From contig NZ_CP035107.1 in NCBI RefSeq assembly GCF_004088395.1, forward strand, positions 1,999,001 to 2,063,000: DNA of 64,000 nt, in the 5' to 3' direction. Positions 18,676 through 25,993 of the stretch are shown here, one piece after another. Under the pieces are notes generated by a model, which saw only the letters and a program-made list of their open reading frames with translations, was not told the DNA's origin and searched no databases. This DNA is from Ornithobacterium rhinotracheale. GTDB lineage: Bacteria; Bacteroidota; Bacteroidia; Flavobacteriales; Weeksellaceae. Each line of letters begins with the position of its first letter. Position 1 is the stretch's first letter. The translations under genes and the position numbers were made by a program.

Positions 18676-19212
18676 TTAATCTATAGTAGTGCAAATCTCT
18701 ACTCTAAACCTTGAACGATGAATTACAATTTCATCTCCCACATCAATTTTACTCGCAAGCTTTTTAAGCTCTTTTTCCACACATCCTTGGCTCATACAAG
18801 TGGTTACAAGCCTTTGTCCTCCAGGACAGGCCCTATCATACTCAGATGCAGGACCACCCTTTGCGGCACGAGACGAAATTGTTTTTTCTTCCGTCTTAAA
18901 ATCAACAAAATTAAGGTTTTTACCATCATAAGCCACCTTATATGAAACCGCATCAACATAATCGTCCTCTTTCATGGCTTCACTAAGCTCGACATCTGCT
19001 TCAAGTAAATATTTCTGAATATCCTCGCTTGCTTTTTCTGCACGAATTGGTATACTAAAGTCTTTTTGAAGAGTTATATTTTCAGCAAACCCCTTAAAGG
19101 CTCCCTTTAAGTCAAAATCTGGCTCTTTCTGCTCAGATTCAGAAAAGCACCCAACGGCTACCAAAAGCACAGTAGCCATTAAAAAGAACTTTTTTAAATT
19201 ACTTTTTAACAT
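18676..19212 (-). CDS. Lipoprotein of unknown function with Cys-rich C-terminus
   Basis: A 178-residue predicted lipoprotein: basic N-terminus, hydrophobic stretch and the lipobox LVAVGC at about residues 17-22. The body is acidic and charged. The last third carries CPGGQRLVTTCMSQGCVEK and a further cysteine near the end (EICTTID), so disulfides are likely in the mature protein. No family recognised. It is a single-gene unit with its own terminator; the ~260 bp upstream are AT-rich with no other gene. Confidence 0.75.
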   Translation of the reverse strand: MLKSNLKKFFLMATVLLVAVGCFSESEQKEPDFDLKGAFKGFAENITLQKDFSIPIRAEKASEDIQKYLLEADVELSEAMKEDDYVDAVSYKVAYDGKNLNFVDFKTEEKTISSRAAKGGPASEYDRACPGGQRLVTTCMSQGCVEKELKKLASKIDVGDEIVIHRSRFRVEICTTID

Positions 19213-19416
19213 AGTACTGATAATTTTACTTACTTCTACTCTTTTTTTTAAAGTCGCTTTTCAAATTCCCCGACTACATAATCGATTATATAGCACAATA
19301 TTACAAATTAGAAACAAAACAAATTACTGAAAATTCAAAATTACCCCCTATATTAATTAACTTTTTTTAAAAAAACAGCAAATATTAACAGTGGAAACAA
19401 TAGAAAATACACAAAA

Positions 19417-19445
19417 AATCCCGAATTTCTGAGAAATTCGGGATT
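19417..19445 (-). terminator. Terminator after fbaA
   Basis: The perfect 13-bp stem AATCCCGAATTTC / GAAATTCGGGATT with a 3-base loop and flanking A/T runs lies 28 bp past the aldolase stop. Confidence 0.9.
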
Positions 19446-19473
19446 TTATTTTTAAAACTACTTATTTAAAGGA

Positions 19474-20544
19474 TTACCCTAAAGTGTTCACGTTGTTTAA
19501 GTCTTCAAAAGCTTGTTTCAATCTTGCAATGAAAGTTTTTTCTCCTTCTCTCAACCAAACGCGTGGATCGTATTTTTTCTTGTTTGGTGAATCTGGACCT
19601 TCTGGATTACCGATTTGAGATTGAAGATATGCTTCATTCTTTTTGAAGTAATCTCTGATGCCAGTCATGAAAGCGTATTGCTGATCGGTATCGATGTTCA
19701 TTTTTACTACACCATATCCGATTGCTTCTCTAATGTCTTTCAAGTCTGATCCTGAGCCTCCGTGGAATACGAAATCTACTGGTTTTTCGCCAGTGTGCCT
19801 TTCTTTTTCGATGAATTTTTGAGATTTTTCTAGGATTTTTGGAGTTAATTTTACATTACCAGGCTTGTACACTCCGTGAACATTACCAAACGCTGCTGCG
19901 ATAGTAAAGCGATCTGAAACTTCTTTTAAACGATCGTAAGCATACAATACTTCTTCTGGCTGAGTGTATAATTTAGAGTCATCTACATCTGTATTATCTA
20001 CACCATCTTCTTCTCCTCCTGTGATTCCTAGCTCAATTTCTAAAGTCATTCCCATTTTAGCCATACGCTTAAATCTTTCTACAGAAAGGTCTAAGTTTTC
20101 TTCTAGTGGCTCCTCAGAGAAATCTAGCATGTGAGAGCTAAATAATGGCTTTCCTGTTTCTTTAAAGTGTTTTTCACTCTCTTCGATAAGCCCATCTACC
20201 CAAGGAAGTAATTTTTTAGCACAGTGGTCTGTGTGTAAAATCACAGTTACACCATAGGCTTCTGCCAATTGGTGAACATGTTTTGCACCTGCTACTGCTC
20301 CTAGGATTGCTGCACGTTGATTTTCATTTGACAAGCCTTTGCCTGCATTAAAAATCGCTCCTCCGTTAGAGAATTGGATAATCACAGGTGAGTTTAGATC
20401 TGCTGCGGTTTCCATCACAGCATTTATAGTATCAGAGCCAATAACATTTACCGCTGGTAAAGCGTATCCGTTCTTTTTGGCATCGGCAAAGATTTCTTGT
20501 ACTAGGTCTCCAGTGGCTACACCGGCAGGAAATTTTCTACTCAT
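19474..20544 (-). CDS. fbaA: Fructose-bisphosphate aldolase, class II
   Basis: A 356-residue zinc-dependent aldolase of glycolysis and gluconeogenesis, interconverting fructose-1,6-bisphosphate with DHAP and glyceraldehyde-3-phosphate. The family motifs VILHTDHCAKK (zinc histidine and catalytic aspartate), LEIELGITGGEEDGVDN, FGNVHGVYKPGNV and VFHGGSGSDLKDI are all present, and length matches the class IIA enzymes. The mobile element begins 86 bp upstream of its start, leaving the likely -7 promoter element on the host side. Confidence 0.96.
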   Translation of the reverse strand: MSRKFPAGVATGDLVQEIFADAKKNGYALPAVNVIGSDTINAVMETAADLNSPVIIQFSNGGAIFNAGKGLSNENQRAAILGAVAGAKHVHQLAEAYGVTVILHTDHCAKKLLPWVDGLIEESEKHFKETGKPLFSSHMLDFSEEPLEENLDLSVERFKRMAKMGMTLEIELGITGGEEDGVDNTDVDDSKLYTQPEEVLYAYDRLKEVSDRFTIAAAFGNVHGVYKPGNVKLTPKILEKSQKFIEKERHTGEKPVDFVFHGGSGSDLKDIREAIGYGVVKMNIDTDQQYAFMTGIRDYFKKNEAYLQSQIGNPEGPDSPNKKKYDPRVWLREGEKTFIARLKQAFEDLNNVNTLG

Positions 20545-20570
20545 AATTTTATGTGTTAATGATTATTCTA

Positions 20571-20578
20571 CAAATATA
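20571..20578 (-). promoter_or_regulatory. Probable -7 promoter element of fbaA
   Basis: The complement reads TATATTTG (TANNTTTG), 27 bp before the fbaA start. No good -33 box is seen. It is 52 bp from the left end of the mobile element, so the insertion probably did not remove the core promoter but may have replaced upstream sequence. Confidence 0.45.
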
Positions 20579-20629
20579 ATTATTAATCCACGATTTATTT
20601 AAACTTTTGAATATGATTTTACACATCCT

Positions 20630-20651
20630 ACATTCAAAACACAAATGCAAC
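20630..20651 (+). repeat. Left terminal inverted repeat of the element
   Basis: The repeat begins ACATTCAA and ends AAATGCAAC; 18 of 22 positions match the reverse complement of the right repeat, the four mismatches clustering in the middle five bases. Size and placement fit IS30-family terminal repeats. Confidence 0.75.
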
Positions 20652-20678
20652 GCTTAAATAATTTAAATACAAAAGCGT

Positions 20679-20933
20679 ATGCAAAGAGAAGAAATCAGAC
20701 CCTTTTTGGTAGTACAGAAGTTTGTGCCTATTCCAGCAAAGTATTTAGAACCAAGACAATACATATATGAGTATGGTATTGTAGTACAGGTATTAAAACA
20801 AGAAAATAATGTTGAAGTGTTGTTTTCTGGTCGTTCGTGGATATCTTTTGATAATAACCATATGTTATATCATCGTGTGGTTGTAAAGAGAGAAGAAACC
20901 GATTTTATTGATTTAAAAAAAGAAAGCCGATAG
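20679..20933 (+). CDS. Unknown 84-aa element protein
   Basis: A short, mixed-charge protein (MQREEIRPFLVVQKFVPIPA at the start) with several predicted beta strands (IYEYGIVVQVL, NVEVLFSGRSWISF) and no membrane helix. I recognise no family. It is the first gene inside the left repeat and lies 58 bp upstream of the replication gene, so an accessory role in replication, regulation or single-strand DNA handling is possible but unproven. The ATG is preceded by AAGCGT, part of a small inverted repeat with ACGCTT at 20650-20655. Confidence 0.6.
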   Translation: MQREEIRPFLVVQKFVPIPAKYLEPRQYIYEYGIVVQVLKQENNVEVLFSGRSWISFDNNHMLYHRVVVKREETDFIDLKKESR

Positions 20934-20963
20934 GCTTTTGAGTGGGCTCGTCTCAAGTATCGG
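20927..20963 (+). other. Interrupted hairpin before rep; candidate replication origin or regulatory structure
   Basis: The outer arms CCGATA (20927-20932) and TATCGG (20958-20963) enclose inner arms TTGAG (20938-20942) and CTCAA (20952-20956) with a 9-base loop. There is no T-run, so it is not a plain terminator. Rolling-circle initiators nick at hairpins near their own gene; this is the best structured site just upstream of rep, but the role is inferred. Confidence 0.35.
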
Positions 20964-20991
20964 TAAAATCTAACGGCAAAAATCCCTGTAA

Positions 20992-22155
20992 ATGCGACAA
21001 TATCAAGAGGTTAATAATTATTATTTGTGTGAAAAGGTTCAGCTTAGACCTACTAGTCTATTGCATTATAGTTATGTGATGGATTTACGAAATTACGAAG
21101 TAGGCTATGCTCCTACCTTGCGTCAAAATCTAAACAAGGAAAAAACAGAATTAGATGAGTTAAACGCACTAGATGATATTTCGGAATTTGGTACAATCAC
21201 TAAATATGCTGAAAAGTACGAGGAGCTATACACACAAAAGCAAGTAGATGTTTATAATCAGAAAGGGCATGTGTTGAAAGATTTGGGTACATTATCAGAA
21301 ACTCAAGTAAGAAATATAAAGAAGTATGCGATATTATTTGCTGACGCAACGAAATCAAATAAAGACAAATATTTGTCTTTTGTAACCTTGACCTTGCCCA
21401 GTGCGCAAATACACCATGATAGAGTGTTGCGTAAAATACTGGCTAAATATCTTGATCATTTAAAAAAGGTCTATGGTTTAAAAAATTATCTCTGGAAAGC
21501 GGAGACGCAGAAGAATGGAAATATTCATTTTCATGTGTTGATTGATACTCAAATTCCTCGCGGGGATATTCAGCGGATATGGAACCAGTATATAAATAAA
21601 TATGGTTATGTAGATAGATATTCTGAAAAGATGAACCGTTTAACGGCTAAACAATATCTAGAAAAGTATTCAAAAAATTATAAATCAGAAAAAGACTGCA
21701 TACTAGCCTATCAGCGCAACAAAAAAATAGGATGGACAAATCCCCCAAGTACTAAAATTGAAACGCCAAAGAGTAAACGAAATATAGTTGCCTATGTGGT
21801 GAAATATCTATTAAAGCAAGAGGAGAATAAACGCCCAATAATTGGTGCGGTGTGGGGAGCGAGCAATAAGGTTAAAAAGCTGAATTATTTAAGTTTTGAA
21901 GTGAGTACCTATATGGAAGAATTAAACCATTTGCGTGAAAAATTGGAGTATGTGCCTACGGCAATACAATATGTTGAATTGTATAAGGGGAAAGTATATC
22001 AGATGATCCGCAAGGGATACAAGCGATTAAACGAGCATTTAAAAATTTACCAAAAGGCTATAAAAAACCTACTGAATACTGATGTAAATATGAGTTTAGA
22101 TAAATCAATGCAATTAATTTATGAGAGACAATACCGACAACTTGCAAATAATTAG
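20992..22155 (+). CDS. HUH-endonuclease rolling-circle replication initiator (phage Rep)
   Basis: A 387-residue replication protein. Motif I is probably FVTLTLP (around residues 130-136). The metal-binding HUH motif is H179-F-H181 in GNIHFHVLID. The catalytic tyrosine motif is Y268-V-V-K271-Y272 in NIVAYVVKYLL. These three motifs in this order and spacing define HUH Reps of ssDNA phages and rolling-circle plasmids. The protein would nick one strand at the origin, stay covalently linked by tyrosine, and drive single-strand production. There is a single tyrosine motif, with a lysine-rich C-terminal region. The 3' end overlaps the small HTH gene by 35 bp in another frame. Confidence 0.88.
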   Translation: MRQYQEVNNYYLCEKVQLRPTSLLHYSYVMDLRNYEVGYAPTLRQNLNKEKTELDELNALDDISEFGTITKYAEKYEELYTQKQVDVYNQKGHVLKDLGTLSETQVRNIKKYAILFADATKSNKDKYLSFVTLTLPSAQIHHDRVLRKILAKYLDHLKKVYGLKNYLWKAETQKNGNIHFHVLIDTQIPRGDIQRIWNQYINKYGYVDRYSEKMNRLTAKQYLEKYSKNYKSEKDCILAYQRNKKIGWTNPPSTKIETPKSKRNIVAYVVKYLLKQEENKRPIIGAVWGASNKVKKLNYLSFEVSTYMEELNHLREKLEYVPTAIQYVELYKGKVYQMIRKGYKRLNEHLKIYQKAIKNLLNTDVNMSLDKSMQLIYERQYRQLANN

Positions 22156-22285
22156 TGCTAAGGAGCTAGCTAATTATTTGGGCGTAAGCTATTCCACTGC
22201 ACGCATGATAAAAAAAGATATTTTAAGCCATTATAAAAAGAAATATCTAACGCTAAAGCTCGTAAAAAAATATTTTGATGATTAG
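22121..22285 (+). CDS. Small helix-turn-helix (excisionase-like) DNA-binding protein
   Basis: A 54-residue protein, overlapping the end of rep by 35 bp in a different frame. The core ISAKELANYLGVSYSTARMI is a helix-turn-helix of MerR/excisionase-like type, followed by a basic tail (KKDILSHYKKKYLTLKLVKK). It could control transcription of rep or the virion genes, or act with the transposase as a directionality factor. Direct repeats that might be its binding sites start 11 bp downstream of its stop. Confidence 0.7.
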   Translation: MRDNTDNLQIISAKELANYLGVSYSTARMIKKDILSHYKKKYLTLKLVKKYFDD

Positions 22286-22295
22286 TGTCAAAAAT

Positions 22296-22329
22296 TGGTA
22301 TAAATCGCTTAAAAGTGGTAAAAAACGCT
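22296..22329 (+). repeat. Pair of iteron-like direct repeats
   Basis: TGGTATAAATCGCT (22296-22309) and TGGTAAAAAACGCT (22316-22329), 12/14 identical with a 20-bp period, about two helical turns. They lie in the 110-bp gap between the HTH gene and the candidate capsid gene, a position suited to a regulator- or Rep-binding site. Confidence 0.55.
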
Positions 22330-22359
22330 ATAATTTAAAAAGTGCTTTTGCAGGCTCAA

Positions 22360-22367
22360 TATTTTTG
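22360..22367 (+). promoter_or_regulatory. Possible promoter -7 element for the virion gene block
   Basis: TATTTTTG matches TANNTTTG, 28 bp before the start of the candidate capsid gene. A TTTG at 22347-22350 is too close to be a standard -33 box. Confidence 0.4.
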
Positions 22368-22395
22368 CTTTAGAGATTTAAAATAATAGATAAAA

Positions 22396-23046
22396 ATGAA
22401 ACAGAGTTTAAGCAAAGCCACTGAAGTGCTCGAGGTGAAGGAGAGTGCCGCTGGTTTGATTTTAAAGGGGAATTCAAGTACTGATTTTTCACAGGTGCAA
22501 ATTGAGTCTTACCTAGTAGATGAAACCTTTACTAAAAAGGTTTTGGTCCCAAAGATGAGCGTTAAGCTATTTACAGAATTGTTGGGCGTGCATTTCATCA
22601 AATTGCAAACAACAATTGATAGCGACAAAGTAGCGGTAATTCCTTTTTCTAAATCTGGAAGTTTGCCACTTGATGACAAAACTTACATTGAGTTCCATGT
22701 ATCGGGTGGACAAGCACAGAATGTAACTGCAGAAACATTTGAGGCTATTGGAAGTGCAGAGCCTATTTATGTTCAGCAGGTGAAACTTGACCAAAACATT
22801 AGTGTAAAGGATGTCGATGTATTAGCATTTGATTATTTGGTAGCTGAGAAAACACCAAATGAATTACAAGTTATCAATGCACAGGGCAAAACAAGGATTT
22901 CGCAACTACAACTTGATTATGCAAAAAATGCAAGGATTGATGAGTTATCGAAATTACCTGCATTAGATTTAACAGGCTTGTACACTTTGGCGGTGTATAA
23001 AAATGTTGGTGAAGAATTTACATTCTATTTGTTAGACGCAAAATAA
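22396..23046 (+). CDS. Candidate major capsid protein (beta-rich, unknown family)
   Basis: A 216-residue protein without signal peptide or membrane helix, rich in alternating hydrophobic/polar stretches that suggest many beta strands (VLEVKESAAGLILKGN, QVQIESYLVD, KTYIEFHVSG, FTFYLLDAK). It is the first and largest soluble protein of the block downstream of replication genes and has its own intergenic region with a promoter-like element. By position and composition it is the best candidate for a jelly-roll-type capsid protein. I do not recognise sequence similarity to a named capsid; a ssDNA-binding or other virion protein remains possible. Confidence 0.6.
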   Translation: MKQSLSKATEVLEVKESAAGLILKGNSSTDFSQVQIESYLVDETFTKKVLVPKMSVKLFTELLGVHFIKLQTTIDSDKVAVIPFSKSGSLPLDDKTYIEFHVSGGQAQNVTAETFEAIGSAEPIYVQQVKLDQNISVKDVDVLAFDYLVAEKTPNELQVINAQGKTRISQLQLDYAKNARIDELSKLPALDLTGLYTLAVYKNVGEEFTFYLLDAK

Positions 23047-23053
23047 TATTGAA

Positions 23054-23820
23054 ATGATAGGAGCAATAACAGCGGTAAGTAGTTTAATTGGAAGTGTGGG
23101 GGCGGTAACGCCTCCGGCTCCTCTCTTGGTCAATTTGGAGGAAAGATAGTAGGCGGTGTATTAAGTAAGATAACTGGCGGTTTAGATAGTGTACTTGCAA
23201 ACGGCTTTGATTTGCATTGTTGGGGCTCGAGCTGGTCGCCTAGTAGAGCGATGAAAGAAGGAACCACAATCGTTGAATGGATTATTGAGCAATCTGGATT
23301 TACTAAGGTAGCCAGTGCTGACAATTTTAATAAGGCGTTACTTTATTTAAAAGTTTGTGCAAGTGGTTTCCCATGGGGTAAAGATTGTACTAGAAAAGGT
23401 ACCGAGGCACTAGCTGCAATGATAACAGAGGCATATGGTAGAATGCTGAAAGAGTATCAGACTAAGTTTGCCTATGTGGGGGATAAAGAGTATCCTGCGG
23501 GGACAGATGTTCATTTAGATTTTCCGTTTAAGGACACTTCAAGAGGTGATGCCGTGAGTAAGGAGGTTTTGCGAGTGCCGTTCTTCAGAGAAAAAACAGA
23601 TGCTGAAAGACAAGCAGATAGCCAAGCAGGTTCATCGGATTATAGACCTACTGATGATGAAACACTTAAAACTGGCATGCCTTCAGAAGGTGCACAACCA
23701 GCAGTGACAGAGGGGAAAGTTTATGGCAAAGCTACTGGACATGTGAGAAGTGGGGATAATACTCTGTTGTATTTATTACTCGGAGGTGTAACGATTTATT
23801 TATTAACCAAGAAAAAATAA
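23054..23820 (+). CDS. Probable virion/membrane protein interrupted by a frameshift in a G5 tract
   Basis: The ATG at 23054 opens a frame encoding MIGAITAVSSLIGSVG that hits a stop at 23147. The adjacent frame continues without a start codon (…GNASGSSLGQFGGKIVGGVL…) through to 23820, and any start there would have to be a weak TTG at 23212. Joining the two at GGGGG (23098-23102), equivalent to one extra G, gives a coherent 255-residue protein. It has a Gly/Ser-rich hydrophobic N-terminus, a middle domain with CASGFPWGKDC, a low-complexity linker, and a C-terminal membrane helix LLYLLLGGVTIYLLTKKK. It may be a real mutation, a sequencing error or programmed -1 frameshifting. Function unknown; a membrane-attached virion component is likely. 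Confidence 0.6.
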
Positions 23821-23839
23821 TTTTTAAAAACAAAATAAA

Positions 23840-24010
23840 ATGAAACAAGTAATAACAAAAATTGATAGTTTTTTATTGAAACCATTGAGCGGTAATGGTG
23901 CAGGGACAAGTATTGGAACCGTTTTGGTGCTGGCACTAGGTGCGGTTATTGTGTCTGTGTACATGGGCTGGATAAAAGTTAAGAGTTTCGGCAGACGCCG
24001 TGGCTGGTAG
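23840..24010 (+). CDS. Small coat-protein-like single-pass membrane protein
   Basis: A 56-residue protein with an amphipathic N-terminal segment (MKQVITKIDSFLLKPLSG), one transmembrane helix (GTVLVLALGAVIVSVYMGWI) and a basic C-terminus (KVKSFGRRRGW). This resembles inovirus major coat proteins, but there is no signal peptide and it could equally be a membrane protein of an internal-membrane phage. It starts 17 bp after the preceding gene. Confidence 0.65.
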   Translation: MKQVITKIDSFLLKPLSGNGAGTSIGTVLVLALGAVIVSVYMGWIKVKSFGRRRGW

Positions 24011-24038
24011 TTGTTTAATTAAAAAAAAAAGTATAGAA

Positions 24039-24455
24039 ATGGCGTATAATAATGGATATAATAACGGTTGGGGTGGAAATCCCAACCCTAATTTTAACCG
24101 AGGTTATAACCGCGGTTATAATAATCAGAGACAACCTAAAAAACATTCTGGGGCGAGAGCTGGACAGGGCAAGAATGGAAAGTTTTATGTTACCGCTTGG
24201 AATTACTCTAAGCAAAGGGGCATGGTGACTGTAAAGGCATTTGAAAACTCGCGTTCTGTGCGCTCGGAGTCTCAAACAGGGAATAGATTTCTGATGATGA
24301 TGTTTGAGGTGTTTTATAAAAACACAGGAGCAAAGGTATTGGAGCTAGCTAATTATAATGTGAATACAGGAAAGGTGTATTTACAAAAAGTTGGCATGGT
24401 AATTAGTACCAAAGCGCCGAATGGTGGGTATTTTGGACAAATTAAAACTAGATAG
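24039..24455 (+). CDS. Asn/Gly/Tyr-rich element protein, unknown
   Basis: A 138-residue protein whose first ~45 residues are low-complexity (MAYNNGYNNGWGGNPNPNF, then repeated NRGYN) followed by a basic stretch. The C-terminal ~90 residues look like a compact beta domain (GKFYVTAWNYSKQRG, FLMMMFEVFYKN, KVYLQKVGMVIS). A disordered Gly/Asn/Arg arm joined to a small beta domain suggests nucleic-acid binding or a virion surface/assembly protein. I chose ATG 24039 over an upstream GTG at 24000 that lies inside the preceding gene. Confidence 0.65.
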   Translation: MAYNNGYNNGWGGNPNPNFNRGYNRGYNNQRQPKKHSGARAGQGKNGKFYVTAWNYSKQRGMVTVKAFENSRSVRSESQTGNRFLMMMFEVFYKNTGAKVLELANYNVNTGKVYLQKVGMVISTKAPNGGYFGQIKTR

Positions 24456-24457
24456 TT

Positions 24458-24661
24458 ATGTTTAAAAATATTAGAAGTTTGATGAAAAGTATTCCGACAT
24501 TGTTGAAATATGTGCAATGTGCAAAAATTTGCTTGCACCATGCGTATGAGGCGAAAAGGGAAATTGATACATTGTTTGACGATGTGGAGGGCAACGAGCC
24601 AGAGTACTTGAATGAAGAAGAACTTGCGGGTGTTCCTACGGATAAGGAACATATGTGGTAA
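24458..24661 (+). CDS. Small acidic element protein, unknown
   Basis: A 67-residue protein with a basic helical N-terminus (MFKNIRSLMKSIPTLLKYVQ) and a strongly acidic C-terminal half (FDDVEGNEPEYLNEEEL). It starts 2 bp after the preceding stop, so it is translated with it. No family recognised. Confidence 0.55.
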   Translation: MFKNIRSLMKSIPTLLKYVQCAKICLHHAYEAKREIDTLFDDVEGNEPEYLNEEELAGVPTDKEHMW

Positions 24662-24672
24662 AATATTGAGAG

Positions 24673-24780
24673 ATGATAAGTGTATTAATTACAAGTGTTT
24701 TAATTGCAGTGGTTTACATTGGAATGATTATGTTGTCAGATGTGTTGAAAGACCACATTAAAGATAGTTTTAAAGGATGA
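24673..24780 (+). CDS. 35-aa single-pass membrane protein
   Basis: A very short gene: MISVLITSVLIAVVYIGMIM forms one transmembrane helix, followed by LSDVLKDHIKDSFKG. Its stop overlaps the next start as ATGA (24777-24780), supporting that it is translated. It is a likely minor virion membrane protein or lysis-type peptide. Confidence 0.55.
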   Translation: MISVLITSVLIAVVYIGMIMLSDVLKDHIKDSFKG

Positions 24781-25148
24781 AGTTTTTAAGTGATTTAACA
24801 AATGTATTAAAGCTATTGGGGGTTGCTCTGGTAGCTTTAATCATATGGATGGCATTTAAGGGTTTTCAGAAAACTGTGCTTTTGGGTAAAGACGGCATAC
24901 CTGATAAAATTTCGGAGGCTTTTAGACAAAAGACATCTAAAGAGCAATTTCGTATTTATTTAGATTATTGGGCGGTGCGTGCTAAATGGTTCTTTTTTGG
25001 AAGTTATCCAAGCCTAAGTGATGAGCAGGTAAAGCATTTAAGAAATGAAAACAAGAATTTAGGAAGTTTTGTAGGTCGGTTCTTCCAGGAACAACAGAAA
25101 TTGTTGGAAAAATACGACCTAAAGAAAGAACAAAGATACCAACATTAA
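24777..25148 (+). CDS. Membrane-anchored element protein, unknown
   Basis: A 123-residue protein with an N-terminal transmembrane helix (LLGVALVALIIWMAF) and a soluble, aromatic-rich, charged helical C-terminal part (YLDYWAVRAKWFFFGSYPSL, then a Gln/Glu/Lys helix). Starts by ATGA overlap with the gene before, and its stop shares an A with the next start (TAATG). No family recognised. Confidence 0.6.
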   Translation: MKFLSDLTNVLKLLGVALVALIIWMAFKGFQKTVLLGKDGIPDKISEAFRQKTSKEQFRIYLDYWAVRAKWFFFGSYPSLSDEQVKHLRNENKNLGSFVGRFFQEQQKLLEKYDLKKEQRYQH

Positions 25149-25993
25149 TGAGAAAAAATAGAGATAAAAAAATGACATATTTACAAGCAATTGCCCTGCT
25201 AGCTGGAAGTTGGTGGGCTTATAAAATATCAAAACCAAAGTCTAAAGTGGAATTTGGAGAATTGGAACTAGTGGGGGTGGATATTGTAGAGGATTTAGAT
25301 TTTGAAAGATATAAAGATGAGCGTTTTAAAATAAAAGGTTTTGATGCTGGTTCAAATTTATTTATCGAAAAAAAAGTATTTCAAAAGGCTTTGTCATTAG
25401 TGAAAAGTGGTAAAATGAAAACCAATCACATGGCGGCTATTCTTGCTAATATAATGATAGAATGTCATTATAATGAAGTTTTAGACGAGGAGCCAAGTCG
25501 TAAATGGTGGAATGCAAATTATTCTGGTAATTTGACATATACACCTAGAAATTATTTTGGATATAGATATGGTAATTCTTCTAAATCTAGGAATGGAGGG
25601 GCAAAAGGTAAAGAATTAGGTAATAAATCTTTTGAAGATGGTTATACATTTAGAGGGCGTGGATTGTGTCAGCTTACTGGTAGGTCTTTGTATGAGAGGT
25701 TTTCTAAAGTTAATGGTGTTGATGCTATTTCTAATCCAGATTTAGCGAGGGATTTTGATATGAATTTTAATTATATGGTGTGTGCTTTCATGCATTGGAA
25801 AGGGGCGTTGTTTAATGGTTATAATTTAAATAGAGTTATGCCAGGAAATAGTTTAGAGTTTTCTAAGTCTAGAATGATTTTGAATTATGGGGAGTACTTT
25901 TCTAAGAAAAATAAAAATCATCTTATCAATTCAAATGGAATGGCGTTTTATAAATTGTTAAATAAATTTTTAGAAGATGACAAAGAGAGATAA
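25148..25993 (+). CDS. GH19/chitinase-like peptidoglycan hydrolase (virion lysin or endolysin)
   Basis: A 281-residue protein with the GH19-type signature FRGRGLCQLTGR starting near residue 168 and a candidate catalytic Glu at residue 105 in ILANIMIEC, the equivalent of the HE-containing helix of the family. A short hydrophobic N-terminal segment (YLQAIALLAGSWWAY) may anchor it in a membrane. In phages such enzymes cut peptidoglycan at entry or lysis. Translation is coupled to the preceding gene (TAATG), and its 3' end overlaps the next gene by 17 bp. A second ATG at 25172 is a possible start. Confidence 0.78.
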   Translation: MRKNRDKKMTYLQAIALLAGSWWAYKISKPKSKVEFGELELVGVDIVEDLDFERYKDERFKIKGFDAGSNLFIEKKVFQKALSLVKSGKMKTNHMAAILANIMIECHYNEVLDEEPSRKWWNANYSGNLTYTPRNYFGYRYGNSSKSRNGGAKGKELGNKSFEDGYTFRGRGLCQLTGRSLYERFSKVNGVDAISNPDLARDFDMNFNYMVCAFMHWKGALFNGYNLNRVMPGNSLEFSKSRMILNYGEYFSKKNKNHLINSNGMAFYKLLNKFLEDDKER

